From Flavonifractor sp. An100 (GTDB taxonomy: Bacteria > Bacillota > Clostridia > Oscillospirales > Oscillospiraceae): a stretch of DNA of 56,212 bases. Location: assembly GCF_002161175.1 (NCBI RefSeq), contig NZ_NFMA01000022.1, positions 1 through 56,212 of the forward strand, in the 5' to 3' direction. The translations under genes were made by a program, and so were the position numbers. Positions 8,601 to 17,205 of this stretch are shown here, piece after piece (position 1 is the stretch's first letter; each line of letters opens with the position of its first letter). Under the pieces are notes generated by a model, which ran no database searches, was not told the DNA's origin, and saw nothing but the letters and a program-made list of their open reading frames with translations.

Positions 8601-8679
8601 TGTTTTTGACAGGGGAAAAATAGAGGCGATTTTTTCCACCACAACTATTTGATTGTGGCAGCCCCCACAAAAATTCTGA

Positions 8680-8707
8680 TTTACTCTTTCAGTTTTTGTG
8701 GTATGCT
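8680..8707 (+). promoter_or_regulatory. extended -10 promoter for gdhA
   Basis: TTTACT (8680-8685), 16-bp spacer containing TG one base before TATGCT (8702-8707), an extended -10 arrangement. It gives a leader of about 110 bases. Confidence 0.55.
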
Positions 8708-8823
8708 ATACATATAAAGCGACACAGCCGGATGATTCCGGAAAAAACGGCACTACCCCCAGAAAATGAAGGCAATCCGTCAAAACGTGTTCCAATAATC
8801 CATACAACAGGAGGAAAAACGTC

Positions 8824-10176
8824 ATGAACAAGTACATCGAGAGAGTCTTGGCTGAGACCAAGGCGAAGAACGCCAACGAGCCCGAGTTCCTGCAGACTGT
8901 GGAGGAGGTTCTGTCCTCTCTGGAACCTGTCATCAATGCCCATCCCGAGTACGAGGCGGCTTGCCTGCTGGAGCGTATGGTGGAGCCTGAGCGCACCATC
9001 GAGTTCCGTGTGACCTGGGAAGATGACAACCACGTCTGGCATGTCAACCGTGGCTACCGCGTGCAGTACAACGCGGCCTTGGGCCCCTACAAGGGCGGCA
9101 TCCGCTTCGACCCCTCCGTCAACCTGTCCATCATCAAGTTCCTGGGCTTCGAGCAGGTCTTTAAGGACGCCATGACCGGCCTGCCCATCGGCGGTGCCAA
9201 GGGCGGTTCCGACTTCGATCCTCGCGGCAAGAGCGACGCTGAGGTCATGCGTTTCTGCCAGGCCTTTATCAGCGAGCTGTACCGCCACATCGGCCAGGAC
9301 ATCGACTGCCCCGCCGGCGACCTGGGCTGCGGTGGCCGTGAGATCGGCTATATGTATGGTCAGTATCGCCGTCTGGTGGGCGCTGCTGAGTTTGGCGCTC
9401 TGTCCGGCAAGGCCGTGTGCACCGGCGGTTCCATCCTGCGTCCCGAGGCTACCGGCTACGGCGCTGTCTACTATCTGGTAGAGGCCCTGAAGCACGACGG
9501 CGAGGACATCAAGGGCAAGCGCATCGCCATGTCCGGCTACGGCAACGTGGGCTGGGGCATCATGAAGAAGGCCGCTGAGCTGGGCGCCAAGGTCACCTAC
9601 TTTGCCGGCCCCGACGGCTACATCCACGATCCCGATGGCGTGAACACCGAGGAGAAGCTCAACTACATCCTGGAGATGCGCGCCAAGGATCCGATGCACT
9701 GCCAGCCCTACGCCGAGAAGTTCGGCTGCGAGTTCGTGCCCGGTCAGAAGTGCTGGGGCGTCAAGGACGTGGACATCTACATGCCCGCCGCTACCCAGAA
9801 CGACGTCAACTTGGATTGGGCCAAGAAGATTGCCGAGTCCGGCGTGAAGTACTACATCGAAGTGGCCAACATGCCCACCACCAACGAGGCTCTGGAGTTC
9901 CTGAAGAAGCAGCCCAACATGGTGGTTGCCCCCTCCAAGGCTGTCAACGCCGGCGGCGTGTCCGTGTCCGAGCTGGAGATGGCCCAGAACGCCGAGCGCC
10001 TGTACTGGACCGCTGAGGAAGTGGATGCCAAGCTGAAGGGCATCATGAAGAACATCTATCACTCCTCCGTGGAAGTGGCCGAGCGCTATGGTCTGGGCTA
10101 CGATCTGGTGGCTGGTGCCAACATCGTGGGCTTCCAGAAGGTGGCCGACGCCATGATGGCTCAGGGCATTTTCTAA
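8824..10176 (+). CDS. gdhA: NADP-type glutamate dehydrogenase
   Basis: 450 residues, the length of hexameric bacterial GdhA. It catalyses reductive amination of 2-oxoglutarate to glutamate (ammonium assimilation), or the reverse in amino-acid-fermenting Clostridia. Conserved blocks: GPYKGGIRFDPSVN, the active-site Lys region LPIGGAKGGSDFDPRGKSD, and the dinucleotide fold GYGNVGWG. Codons are strongly C-ending and uniform, as for highly expressed genes. AGGAGG lies upstream of the ATG; the gene has its own promoter and terminator. Confidence 0.96.
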   Translation: MNKYIERVLAETKAKNANEPEFLQTVEEVLSSLEPVINAHPEYEAACLLERMVEPERTIEFRVTWEDDNHVWHVNRGYRVQYNAALGPYKGGIRFDPSVNLSIIKFLGFEQVFKDAMTGLPIGGAKGGSDFDPRGKSDAEVMRFCQAFISELYRHIGQDIDCPAGDLGCGGREIGYMYGQYRRLVGAAEFGALSGKAVCTGGSILRPEATGYGAVYYLVEALKHDGEDIKGKRIAMSGYGNVGWGIMKKAAELGAKVTYFAGPDGYIHDPDGVNTEEKLNYILEMRAKDPMHCQPYAEKFGCEFVPGQKCWGVKDVDIYMPAATQNDVNLDWAKKIAESGVKYYIEVANMPTTNEALEFLKKQPNMVVAPSKAVNAGGVSVSELEMAQNAERLYWTAEEVDAKLKGIMKNIYHSSVEVAERYGLGYDLVAGANIVGFQKVADAMMAQGIF

Positions 10177-10205
10177 GCCGAAACCGAACCTGAAAGGATA
10201 TCGAT

Positions 10206-10241
10206 AAAAAAGGAGCCCCGCAGATGCGGGGCTCCTTTTTT
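10206..10241. terminator. bidirectional terminator between gdhA and the ECF operon
   Basis: AAAAAAGGAGCCCCGC (10206-10221), loop AGAT, GCGGGGCTCCTTTTTT (10226-10241). Runs of A and T on the two sides allow it to end both gdhA and the convergent ECF operon. Confidence 0.92.
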
Positions 10242-10245
10242 GTGC

Positions 10246-12858
10246 CTATAAGCCGTATTTCGTTCGCATCCGCTCCAGCTGTTCCAGCAGAGGGGGGCCG
10301 CCTGCCCAAAGGAAAAAGGCGGTTCCAGCCCCGTGGACCAGGTCCATGGGGAAACCCAGAGTCCAGGAGGCGACGATCATGGAGAGGGTGGGGTGGGGCT
10401 GAAACATCAATAGGGAGGCGGGGTTGAGCAGTCCCCCGTAGAGGAGAATGACGGAGAGGAAGCCATATAGGGCCAGGGAGAAGCGGCTGCGTCCCACCCA
10501 GCGGCTCAGCCAGCCGGCCAGCAGGCCCACCAGGCCCATGGCGGCCATCTGCCACGGGGTCCACGCTCCCTGAACATAGAAAAAGTTGGAGAGCAACATG
10601 GACAAGGCTCCCACCAAGAATCCCGCCTGCCCGCCAAAGGCCACCCCCGCCACAATGGCGATGGCAGCCCCCGGCTTGAACTGGGGCAGCATGAAAAAGG
10701 CGGCGCGTCCCGCTGCCGCCAGAGCGGCCAGGGCGGACAGGAGCACCAGCATCCTGGCCTGTGGACGGGAGCCCTCCAGGGACAAAAACACAGGAGCCAG
10801 GGCCTCCAAAAGAACCAGAAGGGAGATAAAGTAATACTTCCGGTCCTGGAGGAGGTATACCCCTGCCAGGAGGGTAAGGGGGATCAGGACCAGCAGGCAC
10901 ACCCCAGTGAGCAGGAGTGTAGAGCGGCGGGGCCTGCCTGGAGAGCGGGGAAGGCGCTGGAGGGGGAGACGGCCCAGGCCCAGCAGCCACAGGCCGCCGG
11001 CGGCCGTGAGTAGCCACAGCAGGGAGGACAGCCAGCTCCCCCCTGCCAAACCGGCCAGCCAAGGCACGCCCTGCCAGGCCAGCAGCCCGGCAGCCAGACA
11101 CAGCCCAATGAGAAGCAGCCCCAGCCACCGGGGCGGGGAGGAGGTAGAAGAAGCGGCGGGTTCCCGTTCCGGGTGCCGGGAGACGGAGGGCTGAACATAG
11201 GAGAATGGGGTAAGCTGAGGCTCCCGGCCGCAGCAGCAGCCAATCAACTCCTGAGAGGTGATGGCCTGAGGGATCAGGTCCCGGGCCATGCGGCTGGCGG
11301 CGGTGGTGTAAAACCGGTTTTGGGAGAAGAAGGAGTGGGGTTCCCCCTGGGCGGTGAGAATGCCGCCGAACAGGAGGGCACAGTGGGTGGCGTGGCTGGC
11401 ACAAAACTCAATGTCATGGCTGACCAGGACCACCGTGATGCCCCGGGCGCTGAGCGCTTCCAACAAAGCGGCAAATTCCTCCTGGAAGGGCAAGTCCATG
11501 CCCTTGGTAGGCTCGTCCAGGAGAAGGACCTGGGGCTGGGCCAGCAGCACCTTGGCCAAGGCGGCCCGCTGCTGCTCCCCTCCGGACAGATCGTAGGGGT
11601 GGCGGCCCAGCAGCCCCTCCAGATGGCACAGGGTGATGACCTCCTTCAGACGGTCAGGAGGGGGGGCGGCAAGGGATAGCTCCTCCTCCACAGACCGGGC
11701 GGAGAAGAGGGCCTTTGGGTTTTGAGGCAGTACCGCCAGTCCGCCCTGGTAAAGCTCCTCCTTCCCCCATTGGGATAGGGGACGGCCCAGGAGGGAGACG
11801 GACCCCCGCAGGGGGCGGTTCCCACCACCGAGTAGGGAGAGAAGGGTGCTTTTGCCCGCCCCGTTTCCACCCAAAATGGCAAAGCGGCTGCCCCTGGGGA
11901 TGGACACCGACAGCCCCTTGAGAACGTCCTCTCCCTCCTTCTGATACCGGAACCAGAGCTCCCGGGCCTCCAGGGCGGCAGGAGCGGGGGGAGGAGAGGA
12001 GACCAGGGGCAGAGGGGAGAGCGGATGACGCTGGGCAAAGGAGCCCAGCCACTGCCGGCCCTCGCTCACCGTCACCGGGCAGTCCCCCTGTTCCCCCACC
12101 GACATCCACACCCGCATGGGGGTGGGCATAGCCTGGACCATGGGATGCTCTTGCTGGCGCAGAAAGCGGCCCAGCTCCTGGGGGGAGCCTAAAAAGCGCA
12201 GCTGGCCGTCCTCTAAAAAAAGGCAGCGGTGGGAGAGGGGGAGGGCCTGCTCCAGCCGGTGCTCCGAGAGCACGATGGTGGTGCCCAGCTCCCGGTTAAT
12301 TCGGCTCAGACAATCCAAAAAGGTCTGGGCCGCAATGGGGTCCAGCTGACTGGTGGGCTCATCCAGCAGCAGCACCTGGGGGTCCATGGCCATGATGGCG
12401 GCCAGATTCAGCAGCTGCTTCTGTCCCCCCGACAGGGAGGCGGTGTCCCGGTCAAACCAGTCCTCCAGACCAAAGAAGCTGGCCATCTCCGCCACCCGGG
12501 CCCGGATGACCTCCCGGGGCAGCCCCAGGCTCTCCAGGCCGAAGGCCAGCTCATGCCAGACCTTGTCCGTGACGATCTGATCCTCCGGAGATTGGAGGAC
12601 AAATCCAATTTGGCTGGCCTGCTGGGCGGGGGAGAGCTGCTCCAGGGGCTGGCCCAGAAAGAGAATGTGTCCCCGGCGGCTGCCGTGGGGGGTGAGGGCG
12701 GGCTTGAGCTGGCGCAGCAAGGTGGTCTTTCCGCAGCCTGAGGCCCCCAGAAGGGTGAGCCACTCTCCGGGATGAATGTCCAGCTGGATGGAGGACAGGG
12801 CGGGCTGGTCCTGACCGGGGTAGGAGAAGGTCAGTCCTTGCAGTTGATACAGTTCCAA
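10246..12858 (-). CDS. fused ECF ATPases plus S component (EcfA-EcfA'-EcfS)
   Basis: 870 residues. First ATPase: Walker A GASGCGKTT (38-46), signature LSGGQ (142-146), Walker B LLLDEP (163-168). Second ATPase: GGNGAGKST (330-338), LSGGE (424-428), LLLDEP (445-450). Then a linker and a membrane part with hydrophobic segments from about 577; residues about 698-870 resemble an ECF substrate-binding S protein (MLPQFKPGAAIAIVAGVAFG). Two ATPases plus S in one chain is unusual. Start is TTG at 12858, 7 bases after AAGGAGG and overlapping the ecfT end; the frame is open upstream to 13854, but that stretch is only the shadow of ecfT. Riboswitch control suggests a corrinoid substrate. Confidence 0.88.
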   Translation of the reverse strand: MELYQLQGLTFSYPGQDQPALSSIQLDIHPGEWLTLLGASGCGKTTLLRQLKPALTPHGSRRGHILFLGQPLEQLSPAQQASQIGFVLQSPEDQIVTDKVWHELAFGLESLGLPREVIRARVAEMASFFGLEDWFDRDTASLSGGQKQLLNLAAIMAMDPQVLLLDEPTSQLDPIAAQTFLDCLSRINRELGTTIVLSEHRLEQALPLSHRCLFLEDGQLRFLGSPQELGRFLRQQEHPMVQAMPTPMRVWMSVGEQGDCPVTVSEGRQWLGSFAQRHPLSPLPLVSSPPPAPAALEARELWFRYQKEGEDVLKGLSVSIPRGSRFAILGGNGAGKSTLLSLLGGGNRPLRGSVSLLGRPLSQWGKEELYQGGLAVLPQNPKALFSARSVEEELSLAAPPPDRLKEVITLCHLEGLLGRHPYDLSGGEQQRAALAKVLLAQPQVLLLDEPTKGMDLPFQEEFAALLEALSARGITVVLVSHDIEFCASHATHCALLFGGILTAQGEPHSFFSQNRFYTTAASRMARDLIPQAITSQELIGCCCGREPQLTPFSYVQPSVSRHPEREPAASSTSSPPRWLGLLLIGLCLAAGLLAWQGVPWLAGLAGGSWLSSLLWLLTAAGGLWLLGLGRLPLQRLPRSPGRPRRSTLLLTGVCLLVLIPLTLLAGVYLLQDRKYYFISLLVLLEALAPVFLSLEGSRPQARMLVLLSALAALAAAGRAAFFMLPQFKPGAAIAIVAGVAFGGQAGFLVGALSMLLSNFFYVQGAWTPWQMAAMGLVGLLAGWLSRWVGRSRFSLALYGFLSVILLYGGLLNPASLLMFQPHPTLSMIVASWTLGFPMDLVHGAGTAFFLWAGGPPLLEQLERMRTKYGL

Positions 12859-13703
12859 GTCCGTTCCTCCTTCCAGGCCAAAATCAGGGGCAGAGCGCAC
12901 AGAACCGCCCAGTCCAGCCAGGCGGTCAGAAACCACAGGTCCAGGGGGATCCACTTCACCGTGGGGTAGTAGCGCCAGGAGAGGCTGCCCCGCAGGAGCA
13001 TGAGAAATAAATAGCTTCCCTGGGCGGCCAGCAGGACCAGCAGCTGGCGGTCCCGGCGGTCCAGGGTGTAATTGGTGTAGGCGGTCCGTCCGGGCAGACC
13101 GTACCCCCGGCTCTCCATAGAGTCGGCGGTGGTCAAGGCCTCCTCCAGGGACCAGGAGGTGAGAATGGACAGCAGGCGCACCCCCTGCCTGGCCCGCCCC
13201 AGAATCCCGTGGCCGCTTAGCCCCACCTGTCGCTGGGCCAGCCGGGCCTGAGACAGCCGGGCGGAAAAGCGGGGCAGGGCACGCAGGGACATGGAGAGCA
13301 GCAGGGATAAAACGGGAAAGGATTTGCCCAGCAAGCACATCCATTTGTCCGCGGTGAGCACCCGGCAGGCGCAGCGCAGCAGGGCCGTGGCGGCCAGCAG
13401 CATCAGACCGGCTCCCAGTCCAAAGAGAATGGATTCCAGGGTGAGAGGGTTGCCGTTGGGGAAGTAGGCCAGCACGGTGGCCCCCGCGTGGGTGAAGAGG
13501 GGGTTGCAGAGGGCGGCGGTGAGAAAGAGAATCAGCAGCACGCCCACTCCCCACCGGGTACCCAGACGGAAGCCCCAGAACAGGGCGCAGACCAGGGCGG
13601 TGAGCAGAAGCAGGGGGTGAAAGGAGGTGACGGTGACCGCTAGCACCAGGGCAAACCAGAGGGCGTTGACCGCCGGGTGACAGGAGGAAAAGGCGTCTCT
13701 CAT
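12831..13703 (-). CDS. ECF transporter transmembrane component EcfT
   Basis: 290 residues starting MRDAFSSCHPAVNALWFALV. An N-terminal hydrophobic bundle (about 15-115) is followed by the long coupling helices with Ala-Arg-Gly-type signatures (SLEEALTTADSMESRGYGLP) that contact the two ATPases, and C-terminal membrane segments. It couples ATP hydrolysis to movement of the S component. ATG at 13703 overlaps the DUF4430 stop as ATGA; its own end overlaps the fused ATPase start, so the three are translationally coupled. Confidence 0.87.
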   Translation of the reverse strand: MRDAFSSCHPAVNALWFALVLAVTVTSFHPLLLLTALVCALFWGFRLGTRWGVGVLLILFLTAALCNPLFTHAGATVLAYFPNGNPLTLESILFGLGAGLMLLAATALLRCACRVLTADKWMCLLGKSFPVLSLLLSMSLRALPRFSARLSQARLAQRQVGLSGHGILGRARQGVRLLSILTSWSLEEALTTADSMESRGYGLPGRTAYTNYTLDRRDRQLLVLLAAQGSYLFLMLLRGSLSWRYYPTVKWIPLDLWFLTAWLDWAVLCALPLILAWKEERTWNCINCKD

Positions 13704-14491
13704 TGGGCCGCCCCCACATCCTGGCCCAGATCGCAGGTGTAGAGCCACTCCACCCGGTCCCCGTCCGACAGGACGTATTGGGAGCTGGAGTAGCCGGGCG
13801 AGGAGCCGTTGACCCGGTAGAGCCATCCGGACTGCTGTCCGCAGTCAAATTCATAGAGGTTGTCGATGCCCTCCACGTAGCTGGAGTTGTAGCCCGGGGT
13901 GAAGGAGGCCTCCATGTGGATGCCCTCTTGCCGGGTCAGACGCTGGAGGAGGTCAAAGACAGTCTCCCCCTCCTGGAAGGAGGCCTGAGTCTCAGCCAGG
14001 ATCACCCCGTCAGCGGGGATGAGCTCCGCTTTGTCCGGGTCCAACCAGTCCATGTGCTCCAAAACCGGGTCACAGCGGATGGAAATGGTGCAGGTGAGAG
14101 AGACGGGCTCTGGGTCCGTCTCCTGGGGGACGGAGCTGTCCCCGGAGGAGAGAGAGGCGGAGGGGGAGGAGGACGAAGCGGGAGGCGTGTCTGCCTTGGG
14201 GTCCTCCGGGGCCTGGGGGGCGGAGGCAGAGGCGTCGGTCTCCGGAGAGGACTGAGAAGGGGACTGGTCAGGTGCAGGGAAATCCAGAGAAGAGGTGTCC
14301 GGCTGGGTGGAGGCACTTTCCAGGTCAGCCAGCGAGGAACCCGATGAGCAAGGGCCCGAGGAGGCGGCCGACTGGGAGGGAGAGGAAATCTGCCAGCCCT
14401 GCAAACCGGGGGCGTTTCCGCCATACCAGAAGGCGGCGGCCAGCACTACCACCACAGCGGCCAGGGTTAGGATCTTTTTCTTTGGAGTCAT
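13700..14491 (-). CDS. secreted DUF4430 (transcobalamin C-terminal-like) protein
   Basis: 263 residues: membrane anchor or signal (KILTLAAVVVVLAAAFWYGG, about 5-24), a long Ser/Pro/Asp-rich linker (about 35-125), and a C-terminal DUF4430 domain from about 175 (ETVFDLLQRLTRQEGIHMEA, then DCGQQSGWLYRVNGSSPGYS). DUF4430 is related to the small beta domain of animal transcobalamin and intrinsic factor, which closes over cobalamin. The linker suggests a surface-tethered binding domain. It lies 16 bases after the toroid gene under a cobalamin riboswitch. A direct test of B12 binding is lacking, so ligand is inference. Confidence 0.85.
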   Translation of the reverse strand: MTPKKKILTLAAVVVVLAAAFWYGGNAPGLQGWQISSPSQSAASSGPCSSGSSLADLESASTQPDTSSLDFPAPDQSPSQSSPETDASASAPQAPEDPKADTPPASSSSPSASLSSGDSSVPQETDPEPVSLTCTISIRCDPVLEHMDWLDPDKAELIPADGVILAETQASFQEGETVFDLLQRLTRQEGIHMEASFTPGYNSSYVEGIDNLYEFDCGQQSGWLYRVNGSSPGYSSSQYVLSDGDRVEWLYTCDLGQDVGAAQ

Positions 14492-14507
14492 ACCATCACC
14501 TCACCGG

Positions 14508-15497
14508 TTAGGGCTGGCCCAAGCCCAGCACACAGCGGGGGATGAGGGCCAGGGCGGAGGGGAGGAGAAGGGCCAGGGCGTCCATGGAGGGGAGGGAGGA
14601 GGCGGGTTCCCCGCCGCCCATGGAGTAAAGAGGGGATTGACCGGCCTCCCACCGGGTCAGGGACACCAGGGCGCACAGGGCCTGTTCGGTGGCCATTCCG
14701 TCCACAGAACCGTCCGAAAGATGGCGGAAGCCGCCGTTTGGCAGCCGATAGGAGAAGAATCCCTCCTGCAGGCGGTCGCTGGGCTGGCGCTGCAAGGTAC
14801 AAAGGGTGATGATCGCCTGGGCGTAGCTCTCCAGCGTGGTAAAGGAGCCCTGCTCCAGCATGGCGTCCAGGTCGGCCAGCCCCCGGTCAATGGCCTCGCC
14901 GGCCTGGGAGGAGTAGGGGGCCAGAGCCTGAAGAGCCTGGGCAGTAATGTCCGGGTCGGAGCGCTCTCCGGCCAGGGCCCAGCCGCCGTCGGGGAGTTGG
15001 GCGGCCATCAGATAGGCCAAATACTGCTCCCGCACCCCTTCCGAAACGGCATAGTTTCCGCTGTCCAGGGCGATCAGGGCGTAGATGGCCCCGTTGACCC
15101 CCTGGCGGACAGTGGCTTCCACATCCTCCAAAGGGGCTAAAAGGTCATACCCCGCCACGGTTCGGGGGTCTTTCCCCAGGGCGGTGAGGGCCAAAACCAC
15201 CCGGGCGTACTCGGTGTATTTCCGGGTGGACAGCACCCCTTGCTGCTGGACGGTAAAGGAGGTCAGGTTGGTGTAGTAGGTGTCATACCAGCTCTGGGGC
15301 ACCTCCAGACCGCTGCGGGCCAGACCGATGACCGCCCATTCCCCGCCCACCGAGGCCACCTGGGGGTCGGTGACGGTGGTTTGGACATACTGGGCCGTCT
15401 GATCCAGGGCCTGCTTGGGCTCCAGGGCCCAGGCGGGGAGAACGGTGGAGGCGGCCAAAAGAAGAAAAGCAAGGAACATGGACATAGAACGCTTCAT
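14508..15497 (-). CDS. secreted alpha/alpha-toroid protein, transcobalamin N-terminal-like
   Basis: 329 residues with a Sec signal peptide (MSMFLAFLLLAASTVLPAWA, cleavage near residue 25). The mature part shows repeated helical units of the terpenoid-cyclase/prenyltransferase toroid type: GGEWAVIGLARSG, GVNGAIYALIALDSG, QLPDGGWALAG, LPNGGFRHL. The same fold forms the large domain of transcobalamin. A hydrophobic C-terminal stretch (ALALLLPSALALIP) may anchor it. It is the first gene after the cobalamin riboswitch, with AAAGGAG before the ATG. I infer that it and the DUF4430 protein together capture cobalamin for the ECF transporter. Confidence 0.82.
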   Translation of the reverse strand: MKRSMSMFLAFLLLAASTVLPAWALEPKQALDQTAQYVQTTVTDPQVASVGGEWAVIGLARSGLEVPQSWYDTYYTNLTSFTVQQQGVLSTRKYTEYARVVLALTALGKDPRTVAGYDLLAPLEDVEATVRQGVNGAIYALIALDSGNYAVSEGVREQYLAYLMAAQLPDGGWALAGERSDPDITAQALQALAPYSSQAGEAIDRGLADLDAMLEQGSFTTLESYAQAIITLCTLQRQPSDRLQEGFFSYRLPNGGFRHLSDGSVDGMATEQALCALVSLTRWEAGQSPLYSMGGGEPASSLPSMDALALLLPSALALIPRCVLGLGQP

Positions 15498-15523
15498 GGA
15501 AAACTCCTTTCTGGGGAAGACAG

Positions 15524-15555
15524 ACGGCCGCGGCAGCTCAGGCTGCCGCGGCCGT
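15524..15555 (-). terminator. strong hairpin between riboswitch and first gene
   Basis: A 14-bp perfect GC-rich stem: ACGGCCGCGGCAGC (15524-15537), loop TCAG, GCTGCCGCGGCCGT (15542-15555). On the transcript it is followed by CTGTCTTCCC, so the U tract is poor. It is the probable expression platform of the riboswitch, by termination or by hiding the ribosome site. Confidence 0.65.
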
Positions 15556-15600
15556 TTCCCGCGTGACCAAAGACCCCGTCCGGAAGGAGGGGCTGTGTAG

Positions 15601-15760
15601 CTCCAAGCAGGTCTTCTGACTTGCGGGGCGGGCCAAGAAAAGCCCGGACAGGTCCTGCCTTCTCAGGTTTCCCCAATGACCGGCTTTCACCGAAAGGGCC
15701 TATCCATCCCCCGCTTACAGCGGCGGTACCGTCCGGGAATCCCACCCGGTTTCCTATTCT
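15601..15760 (-). ncRNA. cobalamin riboswitch aptamer
   Basis: Reading the minus strand, a GGGATTCCCGGACGGTACCG block leads to GCCGCTGTAAGCGG (counterpart of the B12 box), then GGTGAAAGCCGG, GGGGAAACCTGAGAAGG, and the closing AAGTCAGAAGACCTGC. Order, spacing and sequence match the class I (adenosylcobalamin-type) cobalamin riboswitch. It lies between a consensus promoter and the secreted toroid gene, so the capture/ECF operon should be repressed when corrinoid is plentiful. Confidence 0.93.
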
Positions 15761-15818
15761 CTCCCCGGGGCTGCGGGCCAGGGGGAGCACTTGGAGCAAT
15801 CATTCAATTGTAGTTCAA

Positions 15819-15847
15819 ATATTACGGGAAAACCCCGGCCTTGTCAA
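15819..15847 (-). promoter_or_regulatory. promoter of the cobalamin operon
   Basis: TTGACA (15842-15847), 17-bp spacer, TAATAT (15819-15824), placed so that transcription begins some 50 bases before the aptamer. No divergent promoter of similar quality was found for the gene at 15958. Confidence 0.8.
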
Positions 15848-15957
15848 CCATATCCTGTTGCCCCATTCCCTCTCTTTACAAGGAGAATGGGCCCGATTAT
15901 AATGGATTTTGTCGAATCATAAGCCCCAAACCATTCCAAACCAGAGAGGGTGGTACC

Positions 15958-17205
15958 ATGCATTCCTTTTTGCGCTGGAAGCTGCTGATTGGTTTGAGCC
16001 TTGCCGTCTGTCTGACTGGCTGCGGCGCTGGGCAGCCCGAGACCTCCTCCTCCCAGGAAGTACGGGAAGAGGACCAATCCACGGCCCCAGTGGTAGAGGT
16101 CATAGAGCCCCAGGAGGAGACGGGGCCTAAGCTCACCCAGAATGACATCAATGAGGCCCTGGCCCAGGTCTTGGAGGGATACTCCGCCGTAGGGGTGTCG
16201 GTAGCTGCCATTGAGCACGGCCAGCCCAGCGCATCGGGCGCCTGGGGCTGGGCGGAGAAGGGCCAGCGGGAGATGACGGCGGATACCAAGGTCCGCATCG
16301 CCTCCATCAGCAAGGTGGTGGTGGGACTGTGCGCCCTGGCCATGGAGGAGGACGGCCTGGTGGACCTGGACGCCCCGCTGAGTACCTATTGGGGAGAGGG
16401 CGTGCGCAATCCCTACAGCAGCGGCCAGCCCTCTGCCCGGACTCTGATGACCCACACCTCCTCCCTGAAAGACCTGGAGATCAGCCGGGGGCTGTCCAAG
16501 CTGACCGGAATGCTGAGCCAGTCCTCTGCCTGGCGGGACATGGAGCCGGGAAACGGGGGATACTGGTATTACAGTAACTTTGGCTTTTGCGTGCTGGGCA
16601 CCACCCTGGAACTGGCTTCCAACCAGCTGCTGGACAGCTATGCCCAAGGGCGTTTTTTTGAGCCGCTGGGAATGGAAGCCTCCTTCTGCTCCGGAAATTT
16701 CCCGGAGGAGGAACTGGCTACCCTATATACGCCCCAGGGAGTGGGGCGCAGCGCCGCCTCCTGTGCCGCCCAGCCGGTGCCGGATGAGATCGGAAAAGGA
16801 GCCTCCTTCTACCCTGGCGGGCTGACCATCAGTGCCCGGGACATGGCCAAGCTGGTGGGTGTCCTGGCAGGCGACGGGACCTGTGAGGGGCGGCAGTACC
16901 TCAAACCGGAGACGGTGGCGGACATGGAGACCCCCCGCTTCTCCGTAGACCCGGAGGAGGGGACCCCCTTTGACCAGTGCCTGGTGCTGCGCCGGCAGGA
17001 AAATCTGTTGGGACAGTCCCAGCTGTACTACCATACTGGAAGCTCCTACGGGGTCTATTCCCTGATGAGCTACAATCCCGATACGGGCAACGGTGTGGTG
17101 GTCATCACCACCGGAAGCCCCCGCCAGACCGACGAATACGGCCTGTATGCCCTGTGCGCGGAGCTGTCGGAAGATCTATATGAGAGAATGGAGAATGCAG
17201 TTTGA
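15958..17205 (+). CDS. serine hydrolase lipoprotein, beta-lactamase/PBP class C type
   Basis: 415 residues with a lipoprotein signal ending LTGC (Cys22). Catalytic motifs: SxxK as Ser116-Ile-Ser-Lys119 (VRIASISK), YxN as Tyr205-Ser-Asn207, and HTG near residue 361 (YYHTGSSYG). The fold is that of class C beta-lactamases and D-Ala-D-Ala carboxypeptidase-like esterases; such lipoproteins usually act on cell-wall peptides or D-amino-acid esters rather than conferring resistance. The start at 15958 is taken because GAGAGGGTGG precedes it and the signal peptide begins there. Its stop overlaps the next gene's TTG. Confidence 0.87.
   Translation: MHSFLRWKLLIGLSLAVCLTGCGAGQPETSSSQEVREEDQSTAPVVEVIEPQEETGPKLTQNDINEALAQVLEGYSAVGVSVAAIEHGQPSASGAWGWAEKGQREMTADTKVRIASISKVVVGLCALAMEEDGLVDLDAPLSTYWGEGVRNPYSSGQPSARTLMTHTSSLKDLEISRGLSKLTGMLSQSSAWRDMEPGNGGYWYYSNFGFCVLGTTLELASNQLLDSYAQGRFFEPLGMEASFCSGNFPEEELATLYTPQGVGRSAASCAAQPVPDEIGKGASFYPGGLTISARDMAKLVGVLAGDGTCEGRQYLKPETVADMETPRFSVDPEEGTPFDQCLVLRRQENLLGQSQLYYHTGSSYGVYSLMSYNPDTGNGVVVITTGSPRQTDEYGLYALCAELSEDLYERMENAV

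Noticed and set aside
8653-8671. Riboswitch in the gdhA upstream region
   Set aside because: A TTGTGG/CCACAA hairpin exists but lies before the predicted promoter, and no known glutamine or other aptamer pattern is present.
12859-13854. Upstream part of a 1202-codon open frame running into the fused ECF gene
   Set aside because: It lies over ecfT in a different frame, has no start signal, and its translation is low-complexity. Homology to ATPases starts only at 12858, where a ribosome site exists.
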